64,000 nt of DNA from Hypomyces perniciosus (lineage: Eukaryota; Ascomycota; Sordariomycetes; Hypocreales; Hypocreaceae). Positions 1-13,285 of the stretch are shown here, one piece after another. The translations under genes and the position numbers were made by a program. Where the stretch lies: the NCBI GenBank assembly GCA_008477525.1, contig SPDT01000008.1, positions 992,001 through 1,056,000 of the forward strand, in the 5' to 3' direction. Position 1 is the first letter of the stretch; each line of letters begins with the position of its first letter. A model generated the notes under the pieces. The model did not search any database and was not told where the DNA came from. It worked only from the letters and a program-made list of their open reading frames with translations.

Positions 1-3000
1 GTGCTTGGTGCGCCACGCACCATAGTTGGACAGCGTAGTGGGATCCCGCGTGGCTGACATGGTGTTTACAGATGCAAAGCCCCTTCGTAGAATGCTCGTC
101 GTCGTGGAATTTGGAGTCGTTCGCAGGAGGTTGACTCTCTTGAAAATTGAAATCCACGACATGTGGCCAACTGAGAGAGGGAGAGCGGAGAGCCAGTATT
201 AGGTAGGTATTCAGTAAAGGCCGACTCCAACCGACAGACTCGCTATCAGCATCCCATTCGCTCATGAAAAGCTCAATTATGGCATCACACATTCCTGTTT
301 GGGCGCATCACGTGCTGCATCGCCACATAGTGGATCCATTTTTTTTGGTTGGGTTTCCGTGGCTTTTTTATGAATCTGCAATTATGCAAATATTTCAACC
401 TTTGGGCCTCTTCTTTTGACACACGGAATGGGGGGTATGATGACAGATTCGAGGAACCATCATCTCCATTCTAGAGGGTGGTGACACCTTTCCCAAAACA
501 ACCACCTGCAATCACAGCCATTTACGAGTAGGTATTCGTCAGACGATAGTTGGACCTAATTACATAATAGTTGACATTATTTTTTTATACGCAGGTAATC
601 ATTTTGATGTTTTATTCTTCCCCTTCAACTGAGGACTTCAGAATAGTATTATATTAGGCCACAGGACCCGGATATATACACAACTACAATACAATAAATA
701 AGGACTATGCTTCGTACCCAGGCGTCAAATACAGTGACTAGACAGTAAAATGCATAAAATGAATATATAATTATACAAAACTATACACACTGTACTGCCT
801 CCCTAGTTTGACTGTCTTGGTAAATTCTTTCTTTTCCTTTATCATAATATGAGTTAACAGTAGTGGGCTCTTTATAAGCTATCCGATTTGGTTACTTCCT
901 TACGTCTTTCATCTATGTTATCCCGTTGCTCAAAAACTTAACATAAATGGGAGTTCAATAGTAACACCTATAGATTCACGTCCCGATGCCGATCTGACGT
1001 AGTTTATCGATGCTGAATATGCCCTTGTAGTCGGTAAAGCTGTATCGTCGATGCTATTAGTTATAGTGTGACAGCTCACTGCAGCAGCAGCTATATTTCA
1101 TGCAATATGCTTTGCGTGACGTTTGTCGAACCTGAAACCCCCGTGTTCTACAGGCAGTACCATCCATCCCATTGAAAAAGCCCGCGTAATATAGGACAAA
1201 CTACGTAATTCGCTTCGTAAGAAATTCAAAGCGCAGTATCGCGGCCGAAGCATTATCCTACCTTTTCAACTGAAACGTTTATATAGGAGTGCCGTTATAT
1301 AGCTTCACCTTCTGCATACTATTTACCCCGGCTTTTACTTGTTTGGATATAGATCGACACCGGTAGCCTCTAGAAGACACTTGCGACAGCATCATCTTTT
1401 TGGATCAGCGGGGTCCAGCTAGTTAAATTTGTGAGCAGTTGTTCATTGGAGCTGATGGTGTCGCATTCTATCTACCTAGGTTAGGAACACCCTTAGTAGT
1501 GGCATTTTTAAAGACAGTGAATTCGATCACATGGGGTGAAGAAACCTACCTGAATAATCTATGCGGAAAGAGCTACCGCAAAAAAATGCATTTTTACGTA
1601 AAATGCTTCTGATGTTAAAACCTCCGGTCAGTTCGTACATTAACTCATAGTCACCTTCGATAACTTCAGTACAAACGGGGAATACATAACGTACATCGAA
1701 GTGAAACCTAATGACCCAGTATACTTTCTTCAAGGAAATTTTCCTTGTAACTGCCAGCTTTTCGTAAATATAAATAATCGATGACCACGAACAATAGACA
1801 CCAGGTGAACCGGCTACTCTCTATCATGATATCGGAGTTATTGCCCTTGACTCTACTTGTTGAGATAGAAAACTTTGAGAGAATAATTGAAACATTCCCT
1901 GTTTTATGTGACTTATAGGAATCCAAAATCCCGTGATGGTGTGCTACTAAAGACCTTTCAACGAACACTTGAAGAATGTTCCGTTTGCCGATCAATGACC
2001 CAATTCGTTCCACAACATAGCAGGATCCTCCCCATGTAAGATCGTAAACGGCTCCAACACTGGGGCTATCTTTAGTTCCGTTGGGTGAAGGGAAGGTTTG
2101 ATGTGGCACCCACGTCACCTGGATTCATTCTGTAACAAATTATGCCACAGCCGGAGGGACCGTCGCACCCTCCCCCTTCTGAGGTCAGAAAGGTCAGTTT
2201 CCAAGAAAATTCCAAACAAATCCAAACACCAGCTTCCTGTTTAGATATAGGATGGTATGTCTGCCATCTGCATTCTTAGCCTGGTGTGGGTGGCGTATCC
2301 TGCACCCATTTTCAGCTCTCGCCAGTTCGGGCTGGGCCGGTTGCGTGTGATGGATGGAGCCCCGGGATATTGTGGGTTCTTTAAACAATCGGGTGCGACG
2401 ATGAGGTGAAGATTTGTGTCCCGCATGTGGATCTACTGAATTGATTCTACTGCAGCCAAGAAAGTCGGCCGTCGGGCTGGGTAAGTCCGATTGTTGGCAA
2501 GCTTCAAACGTGAAGTCCCGGTATAAAAGTTCACCACATACAACAGCCCACGACTATTTCCTACCTACCTGGTAGTATTCTTAATCATATAAGGCAGTAT
2601 AAGTAAGACTTCATTCATTCTCAACGGTGCTACGACTTTGTCGATCTCTGGACCCCTTACGCAATGTTCTATGAGAGAACTTGGTTGTCAGATAGGACCT
2701 TTTTCACCCAGAGTCTACCGGGGGAGCTCTGCTCTATCCGCGTGTTCTTCGAATCCTGGAACACTTTTGATGTGGGAAGAAGTTAGAGGTTTGGGACACC
2801 CCATATGCTAGGGACCGATGTTCCATAGTGTCATTCACCGAATGTGGGTTGCCAGCCAAGATTGGAAGCTGGATGAACCACTTCCTCGCCTTGTGGATCG
2901 ATCGGGTGGTTTCCATCCTCTCCGACCCCAGAAAATCATAGTTGCCAATAATAAACACGCCGATGCGTCACAATTCGGATGGGCTGACAACAGCCAAGGC

Positions 3001-6000
3001 CTGTATGTAAAATTTGATATTCAGAAATCCCATATCATGTTCATACTGCAATTGTGCAGGCGACGCGCCAAGAGCGATAATCATATGGAGAGATTTCTCT
3101 TCTGCATGAAGGGGTCTAAGCGCAGCATCTGTTGAAAAGGCCAAGGATTATTATGAATGTCGGTGTGTGGAGGGATGCCCCAAAAAACACTCAGCTTGGA
3201 CCTTGAATCCCAGGGAATCTTTTTGACTAACCATCAACTTGTGCTTCTGAATGCTATGAGTTCTTTTCTTAACTTGACGGCCCGGATTATGGGCCTATTT
3301 GGGCGAGGAACCCTCGGGCGTTTTGCCATAAGGTTCTTATTCATAGCACGGTATGCAAACCAGAGTCTGCTACTGATAGAGCAGGCTGTTTACTACCTGC
3401 CATGTCGGTCAACTTCAGTCCGTGTTGAATGCACGGTGGGGGATCTCAAAAGGTGGTTGGATGCAACCTTGAGAGCACGAGGGTCTGAGGGCTCAGGGTT
3501 TTGCGAATATCTACCTAAGAGTCAGTGGGCAGTGGCGCACGGCCTTTGTTGGTTGCAAAGCGAAATCGGCCGAAGTAAAGAACTTGCATGCGGTATTATT
3601 GCATGAGAAATATTATGTGGTGGATAAATCCTCGTGGCGAGTTTTGATGCTTCTCGCTGTTGCGAACATAATAGGTTGATGATGCAGTATCACATTGATT
3701 TGACGTTGAATTTAAAAGCGGGAAAAAGCAAGCCGACAGCCCTGATCGTCAACAGGAATCGGCCACGTGGGGCCGCGCAGAAATAGCTTCACGTTGTATA
3801 TATGTAGTAGAGAGCTTTGAAGTTTGAATGACAAACGGTGATGTTCACATCTGCATGTTGGATGCATGGCTATGTCATGATCTCCTGGAGGGTATCACGG
3901 AAAATCCGTTTGCATGCATCCCCGCTTGCAATTCGTCATTGTGTTGAGAGAGCCTAGTTGCATGCAAAACCTTTACTGCATCAAAGTTTGACCAGGTTCA
4001 AATGTACGATCCGTACATGGTAGGTGGTCGGGAGAGCCGGGACAGGGGGTGCGGCAGTTGATGAAGCCACGAGGTTGGTGATCCCCCGGCCTGGCCTTAG
4101 TAGGCAATGATCGCCAAGTCGTAAACAGTGGACGGTTAAGATAGCCTTACTCCAGATGATTGTTGGGTTAATCGGTTTGGTGCCAATAGACGCATAGACG
4201 GGAATAAACTATACCTCGACTGATAGCCATGTAGTGTTTCGTTGGCGCATCAAACGGTCGTGACGGCCAGCGTGAGGATATCTAGTAGTATTGGTTGGGT
4301 CGCACGTGTGCTTAAGGATTCATTCGATTACTATTCGTACCTATTCAGAGAAAGGATCAGCGCCAAGGATTTCGACCATAAGACTTTAATTTTTACTGTG
4401 GCCAATCTTTGTATATATCCATGTAAAAGAAGACTCGACCTCCATCGAGATAGTAATTGAATCGCAGGAAAGACTCACATCCAGAGGAATGATGCATCGA
4501 GAAATGACGCATCGAGAAAAGATGCCCCAGGGTATGGAATCTGGATACTACCTAGGTCCCCTGACCATGATGCATGCTTGGGGGAAATTCAGAGGCCCAT
4601 GGAAGAAGCCGAACCGGTATTGGCCGTTGAACGATCAATCTCGATGCTAGTCAGCACTATGATCTGATCCGCACTGACCATGGTCCATGTCACGTAGACT
4701 AGATTAGCTCGACGTCACAAGAGTGATATTTCACCAGTTTTATACTCTGTTGAGGAGCTGTCAGCGAATACAACTGAAAGACCCATATCACACGCAGATT
4801 GGAATGTTTCTGGACTCACTTTTGAGCAATTCTGGAACAAAGCCAAAACAACCTCAACAGAGTGGGTGTACTCGTGTGGCATATACCCCTCTTCCTTACC
4901 CATCACGGCCTGCGCACTGACAGCCATAAGGGTAGAAGAGGTGTGAAGATTGGAGGCAGACATACATATCAATCAATCAATCAGATATAGGGGGTGTCTG
5001 TGCAAGAAGCATTGGCAGTGACCGGATTTAGGCACCATATCAGCCAAGACTGCCCTGGCCACACAGGCCTGCCACTGGCAATGTGACGCCATCATCCATG
5101 TTCTGTGCTGTCCGTGCCCCATGATCAGCAGATCTCGCCATGCGGGCGCTGAAGCATTCTTGGATATAGCGGGCGTAAGGCTCGATAACAGCACCCGGAT
5201 AGTGCAAGGCGCATCGCTACTACCGGTATAGTGGCGGCCTTGCGGACGGAGGTCTCAGGCTCTGATCCTGACTGTCTGCATTGGCACAATTTTGCCACTT
5301 CCCCACGACGTATAAACTGTGAGATCGATCAGTTGCCCAAAAAATTTGTTTTTTAAAAAAAACCAATGATTGAGTACATCCAAATTGATTCTATAGAATT
5401 AATTCGGTAGAAAAAAATTGGCTACGTTGTGTGTGCTCGTCCTAACGCAGTCCAACAACGCAGGAGGATTCCTGGTCTACCTACTCCGTATATTAATAAG
5501 TAGTAATAGCCCAGAACCTCAGTTCGTAATACACGTATTTTGCCTTCCACGGCCCGCATCTGATTAACCATATATGTCAAGGCCATTTTGTGGAATTGTC
5601 TCAAAATGCGGTAAGGACGTCTGATTAATATTTGAATTCAGTTAGTCCTCTCTAGTATACCTCCGCTTTCTCATCCCAAAGCAATGGGTGACGGTGATGG
5701 TTCATAGTGTGTGTTTTATGCGCATGAAGCAATGTCGGCATTGCCACCGCGTTCTGGCCCTTACCCCGTTCACTCGTTGATCTTCCGATCGCCAGAGATT
5801 TTGGAGCGTACTGAATCTGTATCAGGTCAGATCTGCCTACCTATTAATACCTGTTAGCTTGGCTCCGATTGTGCTACATACTGTGCAACTTACACGACAT
5901 AGCCTTATGAGGCTCCGAAACGATGTCTGCCTTGAGCAGCATCCAGACGAGACACCATAATCATGATTCACAAGCGCCACAATTTGTATGTAGGATTCCA

Positions 6001-7664
6001 TGGTGAAAGCGACCCTAAAGAGAAATTAAACATATTACCCTGAAATGAAGAGCAGGCTGGAGCCTCATGCTCTTATTCCCTCATATCCGACAGACTGACA
6101 CTAGTGCAACCGCAATGGTGTAAACCACTGCACGCTCGAACTTGTTTGCCCATAGCTTGATACAGAAAGGGTATTTGGTGTTGCTGGATATGCATGAAGT
6201 CGCTAAAATGGGAAATGAGAAGCCCATAACCAAGAAGCCTCCCGTGACGCACTAAACAATTTGGCTGTTTGTGGATGGGTGGAACAATCCTGTTCTGAAT
6301 TGACTGTGGGCAGAACCAGGATCGTCAGTGGCCTGATTTCTCTGTATCCTGTCGAGAAACACATCCCAAATGGCATGTGGTTGCACAACACGTGGAGCCT
6401 CTCGAGCCAGACGAAACCGTTCCTTGTCTTGGGGGTCTTGAAACTTCTTTTCTTCTTCCTCCTTTTGAGGGGCCTTCTGGGGGCCAGGCCCTGGAGCCCG
6501 CCTGAAGGGCAATTTCAGGTAAGACGATCTTTATCAATCCCTCTCAATGCACCTCACTGCAAGCACTGCAAGCACTGCCGGACCAGTCATTGTACCTACA
6601 TACGCAGGGTGACGGATCAGAGCCGAGAGGATATCTGCCCGGAAGCAATTACATCACACGTAGTGATTGATGATAGGATGGAAGGCTCATCGAAGCTTAC
6701 TTCCATTACGGTGTACCTCTAGGCTTGGGAACCTGTCAAGCCTTTTCCTACACCCGACCCTGACTGTGACTACGCCCCCAAGCCACATCAATTGCCCGAC
6801 AGATCGGATTTGCGTTCGAGAGACCATGATGGCAGACAAGGGTATCCCTGGTCCCAAAGCTGGTCCAGAGCCTGGCACTGGTGGGGCAAACGCAACGCTA
6901 CGACCCCAAGCACAGCGGGTCGACCAGGGGCTGCTGCTCGTGGTGTTTTACTCCATCTTGCGAGTTCCCACGCCGCCTCGCCTCGCCTCTCTGCCAGGGG
7001 TCTCATTGTCCATCCATCCCCCTTTGGAGCCTTTCGCCGACGCCTTGCCGTCCTGTCTCGAGTGACCTCCGAATTTGCCTTGCAGCCAGTGTCGCGGCCA
7101 AGTACCTCCGTCCAGCCATAGCCCCAACCACACCCCTCCTGTCTCAGATTGAGCCCGGTCTACGGAGTCGCTTCCCAGAGATTTTGACACTGGAGTCACC
7201 GTCGCCTGGGTCGGTGGCGCTCCTTCTGGTGTGCGGTGGTGCTGATGATGGTGGATATGCTCCTCCTTCTGCCGAACCAAGGGGATATCCATGCTCCTCC
7301 ACGCTAGCCTTGGCTTCATCCGGGTTGCAAAGTTGCTTGGCCCAGGGCTCCATCATGGCTGCAACCTAGAAATATATACCCTCATCGCCGTGGCTTTTGC
7401 TGCCCGCGGGTGGTGTCCCTACTCGGGTATGATATACTACTTGACGACCAACATATTGTTGCTCTCGTACTTGTCAAGAGAGTAGTGATTCATTGCCCTC
7501 AACGCTGGACGCTTGAGCTCTTCACTTCGAACTCTTGCTCTCGTATTTAAATCCTTCTATACGCAGCATCTCCTTGACCTACTGGCTGAATGGCTCACAT
7601 CGCCAGTTGTATGGCCGGTCTAGAACCGAGTTCTTCACCAAAACCCGGCTCGCCAGCCTCCGCA
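1..7664. other. Gene-poor stretch, no confident gene
   Basis: No open frame here shows a domain I recognise. Short frames at 1708-2118 (-), 2818-3135 (+) and 3157-3606 (+) are open for 105-149 codons, but they lack convincing splice structure or domain signals. Between about 6250 and 7360 the composition becomes richer in G+C. On the minus strand there are charged or proline-rich frames (6252-6512 with a run of Glu/Lys, and 6948-7356 with a His-rich stretch) that might be exons of an unresolved gene. I could not join them with consistent splice phases, so no gene is called. Confidence 0.5.
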
Positions 7665-9896
7665 ATGCTCTCGGTATGAACATTGTCTTTCCCACCTTAG
7701 CCTTCAAACATGACAATGGCTTACCCGTTCCCTCACCTTAGTCAACACCACCGCCTGTGCCCTCCGAGAAGCCATTTACTTGGAGAATGCAGTCTGAGGG
7801 ACATCGCAAGTACCAACTTTTCCCCAGGGGAAGACAGTCACCCTCCTTCAATGGCAGCGCCTCCGTAGACCCGGAGACAGCATTTGCCCTAGCAATGGGC
7901 CAGAACAGCGAGAAGACGGAGAAGGCTTCTCTTGCAGCAGGACTGAAGATCAAGATCAGCCAGCAGAATCCTATCCGACGACGCAAAATTAGTGTCCCCG
8001 AACCAGGTCCGATGACGACCGTCCAAGAGATCGCAATGGATTCCCGTAAGACTGCATACTTCTGCCAACTCTGCCACATCCTGACTTCGTGTAGCTACAA
8101 TTCCTGGCAGACCACCGCTCCATGAGCGTTCAGTTAGTGCGCCTGGAGAGGGGTGCAGGCTTGAGGAACTCACACTACCATCTGCTACCTTCCAAACACT
8201 CAGTGATGCCGTCTACAGGCCCATGAGGTCATTCGAGAGGCAGATGGAGATGCAAAGAAACCAAGCTGGTTCCCCAGCCCCTCGTCTGCCTTCACCGAAA
8301 CGTCTGGCACCTCTCGTCATACCAGGAGCAACCTTACGACCTCATTTTTCAGAATTAGCACGCCCATCACCCTTTTTGCATCTGAGGTCTGACAGCACGC
8401 CGCCGCCGGGAACATCTCAATCATCCCTTTTCGAAAATTCGCTAATACGATCTCGATTGATACCAACTCCCTCCCCATCTGACTTCAGCAGTGGCTCCAT
8501 GTCAGCGAGTACAGATGCTCTGTCTACTACAACCTTGCCAACCCCCGTATCTGCCCCCCTTATCGAATGCAGAGGATATTCACAACCGTCAATGAGTGCT
8601 ACTCAGGTTGAAGACGCCCGAAGTCACAGTTATGGACACCGAAGATTTGCGTCTGAATCGTCGTCGAGTGTCATGGATAGGGGAAGGCCAAGGAACCGAC
8701 CCGAGTCACGCAACAACACCAACAGCCCGCTACCTGCTGAACCAAAAAGGTCCAAAAGCTCTGAGCGACGAGCATTTGAGGAGCTGCCGCAGGGCTGGAA
8801 ACCTTGCGACGTCATCAACCACATGAATGTCAACGATGTGACGATCGTTCGCAAGCAGGCGATTGGGCAAGCAGAGAGATTCGAAGTACTGCGAGCGGAA
8901 GACGTGGAGGCGCTTTCAAAGGTGAGTCAACTTTGGGCGATGCATAGTGCGTTCACCATTGACAACTAGTAGGAACTTCGTCGACTCGACGAACGAACGG
9001 AATACCTTCGCCGCACTTACAAGTCCCTGAGGGCCGGACGCCGCAACTTGCACTCTCGCATTTGCCAATATCTCCGATCACCACGCATGGCCCGATTCAG
9101 CCATGAGTCGATGCTCAAGCAAGAGGAGGCCTTGGCTGAACTTGATGCGTCAATCGACGACTGGGTGGACAAACTAGAACGAGCCGAGAACAGGAGAACC
9201 CGTGTTCGGCAGAAGCTCCTCGAGCACGTCGCTGCTGCCGCAATTCTCCCTGGTCCTGGTGGCGATTGTGTCCCACAGCCGCCGCCGCCGCCCCCCCGAG
9301 GCATCCCTACACCACCACGAAGCCCAACAAAGCCTACTTTTACAAGTCGTGCAGGAAGCACCTCGCCATCCCCGCAGCGAGTTGTGGCCCAAGTGCCCAG
9401 TGCTATTCTAGAGTTGCCTGCAGTTGAGGAGGTCGAAGAGGAGGACAAGGACGGCATGCTATCAAGAAAATCTACACTCAGGCGCTCAGGTGTTGAGAGT
9501 ATCCGAATCTACGCTGGCGACGAATTGTTTGCTCTTCTGAGTGATGTCGAAGAAGAGATCTTCAGGATGAGCTACAGTCCTACAGAGTCTGATCGGATGG
9601 AAGAGCCAGAGTCTCAACTCAAGAAGCAACATCAGAGAAAAAGCAGCCAGCCCGATTCCCCAACCATCGCCGTGGAGTCCATGTTCACGATGGCTCACCC
9701 ACGACCACCAATGCCTGCCCCCCTTTCGAGACCTATCCCTACTATCCCCATTACCAAGCTTACCACTCATCTTCCTACCCCCATCGACCTGAACGCTAGC
9801 GTACCTCTGTCTCCACCTGCACCTACTCCTCCTATGAAGGACATCCCCAGGGAGGCCGAAATCTTCCTAACTAGTGCAGTGTTTAAGCCCATTTGA
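7665..9896 (+). CDS. Up-regulated during septation (Uds1) domain protein
   Basis: Proposed exons are 7665-7673, 7742-8045, 8095-8921 and 8973-9896, giving about 687 residues. The introns of 68, 49 and 51 nt are GT..AG and the phases close exactly. The N-terminal exon carries the KYQLFPRGR and RRRKISVPEPGPMTTVQE segments that I recognise from this fungal family. The Uds1 core runs from the end of exon 3 (EELPQGWKP, QAIGQAERFEVL, VEALSK) into exon 4 (ELRRLDERTEYLRRTYKSLR, then HSRICQYLRSPR, then QEEALAELDASIDDW). The core is predicted helical and coiled-coil. The rest is Ser/Pro-rich and disordered, with a run of eight prolines. Family members are linked to septation in filamentous fungi, and a role at septa is inferred from family only. 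The first exon is just nine bases (Met-Leu-Ser) and is the least certain part. Without it, an internal in-frame start would be needed. Confidence 0.85.
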
Positions 9897-12800
9897 GCTG
9901 ACAACTCGCAACCATTGTTTCTTCATGTCGCTTTCTTTCTTTTCACATCACTTATCTCAAGCATTTGGCCACTGGCCCACAATCTTTGATATCCCGCCGG
10001 CGAGTTTCTCATGTACACCACACACTCATTCGTGGAGCAATCCGCATGAATTTGCATTTTTCTTTTTAACATTACTTTTCTTTTCGAGATGGTGCCATTG
10101 ACTTGGCATGCGCTAAACCCCGGTTCCATGTATGTATTCGCGCATAATTCACATGGCAGGCGTCTGGGACGAACATGGGATGTTCCTGAGAAGTTAGTTA
10201 CTTATCACATTTTCCCAATATTGCCTCTGGAAGGATCCCCTGTCGTTTTTGGCAAGAAATTTTCCTATTTGTGCGCGGAATTGGACTGCGGTGGACTTGG
10301 TGTTGAAAGCCAATCTAGCAGGGATGGAGAGTACACCAAGCTTCACGACTCTGAAACAATGGGTTGTGAAACAAACAGCTCTGGAATACGGAAAAACGAA
10401 ACCGCTAGCGGTAGCAATAGCCATTGTATGTATTAACTAGTATAGAATAATGTAATTATGACTAGACAAGGTTGTTTTTTTAGGCTTTGCGGAAAAATCA
10501 GGGATACAAGTTGATCAGTGTTTAGATGAAACTTCCTTCTTCCGAACATCTCCATATCTCAGCCTGTCGATCACAATCCGATCTCTGTGCACAAGGGAAT
10601 CCTAGGTGTATTCCTCGCATAAAGGTGTAAGGGGAAATATATGTCATGCATGCGGTATAAATGTATTTCCCCCCCCCCCCCCCCCAAAATTTCTGGAATG
10701 TGAATGGTTACACACATCGTGCCCTGTACTACGTTCGTATTGCAGTCTCGTCCTTTGCACCCCTGCGACACAAGCCTCAGGAAGTGACCCGAAAACGCCA
10801 ATGCAGCTATTCATAGTAACTTTGGTGGAGCGGAGAAGGGGAGCGGAAAACTTGGTCCGGTGGCCGGGTACGGTTCCTATCGTTTGCCCCCCTGCCGAGG
10901 GCGTGGCCGCAAGCAAGGTGGAAGAAGAACCATGGTTTAAGTCCGGCCTTATTTTTCTTGGCCTTGTCTATGGGGATTGGGTTGGGTTTGTATGAGAACG
11001 TTCCATTCGCTTAGGTTGTGGGAAAGGGCGGAATGGAAGAAAAAAGAGAAAAAAGAAAAAGCCACATTGTGAGGGATGGTTTCCTGATATGGACGTGTTG
11101 GCTGGTGATAGGTAAGGAAGTGCATGAAGCTCTACGATCGAAGCAGTTCTTTGCTACACATAGGGCGAGATGGTAGCCGATTCCTGACCAGAGCTTATAG
11201 AGTGTGCCCGTGGAGAAACAGACCGGGAGGAGGGAATTCCCAGGGAAGGATGGGATGGCATGCATCCACTATAATGGTCATGACTTGACACATGAGTCCC
11301 CCATGTAAGGAAGAAAGAGAATGGATGGAGAAGAAAGCAAAACAGAAACAGGAGAAGGGAAAGGGAGGGGAAAAAACAAGGTGGCGGTTTCGGCCGGGCG
11401 GCCCCGCAACGGAGGGTTATGCCGTTATGAGCGAAGGCTCCGCTCCGGGCTATAGCGGGTTTGGTAGGTCAAACATGCTTTGTGGCGTCTGTATAGATGG
11501 GGTTTAGTGGTGATGCTGCTTGGCTTATGGTCATCGCCTTGAGCTTGTTGAGCCTTGCTCAGCCACATGAGCTCAGGTTTTGCGCAAGGGTTGTGCATAA
11601 AGTGCAGAATGGACATGAGGAGGAGAGCTTCTCTGTTTGTAGGCGAAAGGATGGGGTGTTGTCTCTGTTGTTGAGGGCTTTGTGTAATTGAAGGATTCGT
11701 TTCGTGGATGAGGATGGATTCATCTTCCAAGGATTGACCCTATAAAAGACAAATTGCATACCTCCTGTTCTATTCTGACCCGGGAACGATACCTCAGGCC
11801 TATATAGTAAGTTAAACCATCGCTCAAGGTATAGGCGTCACCATAGGCACAGAAGTGAATAGAGATCAAGTGCAAAATGACAAGTCTTGTATCCCCGCTT
11901 CAGTGGTTCCTAGAGAGTTGCCCAAGTCACCGACCCTCAAGCTCCGAGCTATGAGTCTATGACTACAAATGTATGCATCGAAGTGTCCACATCACATATC
12001 GGCGCCATTGACAATGCAGAAACTAAGATCTCTTCACTAAAATCGGCATATGTAGGGTAGTATGAGGCGTCGTGCATGTGATTATACTATTTTCTTCTTT
12101 CAATGTTCTAGACAACAATGGCGTCTGCTGTAGTGGTGTGATCATATAAATGGCCCATATCTAAACAACGGATCATGTGCCGTTCGGCATCTACGAAGTA
12201 GATAGTCAAGTCCACGTAGGACGGATCGATGTTTTGGCTTATGACCATCTTAATAGTCCGCAGCCTTCCGGGGATCAGTGTTCGGCCCGGTTGGTCGGCA
12301 TCAGTGTTCGGTCAGTGGCTGGTCATTGGAACACATTAGGTATAGATGATAAGTGGGGTTTAGTAGCTGGGCTAAAGATTTGCAATCGGGGTTGATCAGA
12401 TGAATCTCGATGGTTGTGGATGCTGCCCCTCTCGGTTATCGTGATCGACCAGGTGGCCAAGCATTCATCGTAGATGATGTGCAGCCTCTTGAAAAGGATC
12501 GTAGTGATGATGTTCTGCAATCCCAGAGGTAGTTTCGAATATTGCCAAACACAGATGTACGACTTTGTAGACTGGAGTCGCTAGGATCGCGAGCATCAAG
12601 GATCGGCAGTCGTTGCTGTCCCCTCGGTGATCATGTTCTGTCCCAATGGAGACACACACAGACAAGGTAAAGCAACTCCAGTGAATGTCTACAGCACAGT
12701 ATCTGTAACGATTACATAACTTCTGAGTGCCAGGGGTATGTTGGGGCGCATCCGTTTGCCTGTTGTGGTGGACCAGAAAGTCGACATCTACATCAATGCT

Positions 12801-13285
12801 GAATACCAGTCTTTCCGTCGAGCTCCGTAACTAATCTTCTCACATATGACATGTTACATAATTGTCACCATGGCTGGGGCTTACGATGTCCACTCCATGT
12901 CATAGCATCAGCGTAGCCCTGACAGACACACTGTCAACCATTTCTTAACACGAACCCACCAAGAGAATCCCCGGGTCTTTGCGAGATCCAATTTCCTACG
13001 TAAGGGAGAGGAGTGCAGCTCTGGCCATACCACTGATAGAGAAGCCGATCGACGGTGATTAAACTTGGACTTTGCATTAGTACTTTCTTTTCCGGCTGAG
13101 AGGGCTTGGATGGGGTGGATTAATTCACATCGTGATTGAGTGGATGGGACGGCAGATTGAGTGGGCAATTGCCTTAAAGAATGTTCTTATTATTTAGAAG
13201 ACGAAGGAAAACATAAAAAATCGACACAAGAGGCGGGCTATGTAAGAAGGGTATTTGATAAGCATAAGCAATGCATGGTGTCACA
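9897..13285. other. Intergenic stretch, no supported gene
   Basis: Short frames only. Features seen are a 17-base poly-C run near 10669-10685 and a purine-rich segment around 11300-11380. Nothing looks like a spliced gene or an RNA gene. Confidence 0.5.
10669..10685 (+). repeat. Poly-C homopolymer (17 nt)
   Basis: An uninterrupted run of C follows ATGTATTT and precedes AAAATTTCTGG. It is intergenic. The exact length is prone to sequencing error. Confidence 0.8.

Noticed and set aside
1527..2118. Two overlapping minus-strand frames that might be exons of a small protein
   Set aside because: Weak coding character, no domain, and no clear intron to join them.
3990..4020. GGTTCAAAT word suggesting a tRNA B box
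   Set aside because: No acceptor stem, A box or cloverleaf could be drawn around it.
6252..7356. Possible minus-strand gene with Glu/Lys-rich and His-rich frames
   Set aside because: No set of splice sites with consistent phases could be found, and no domain is recognised.
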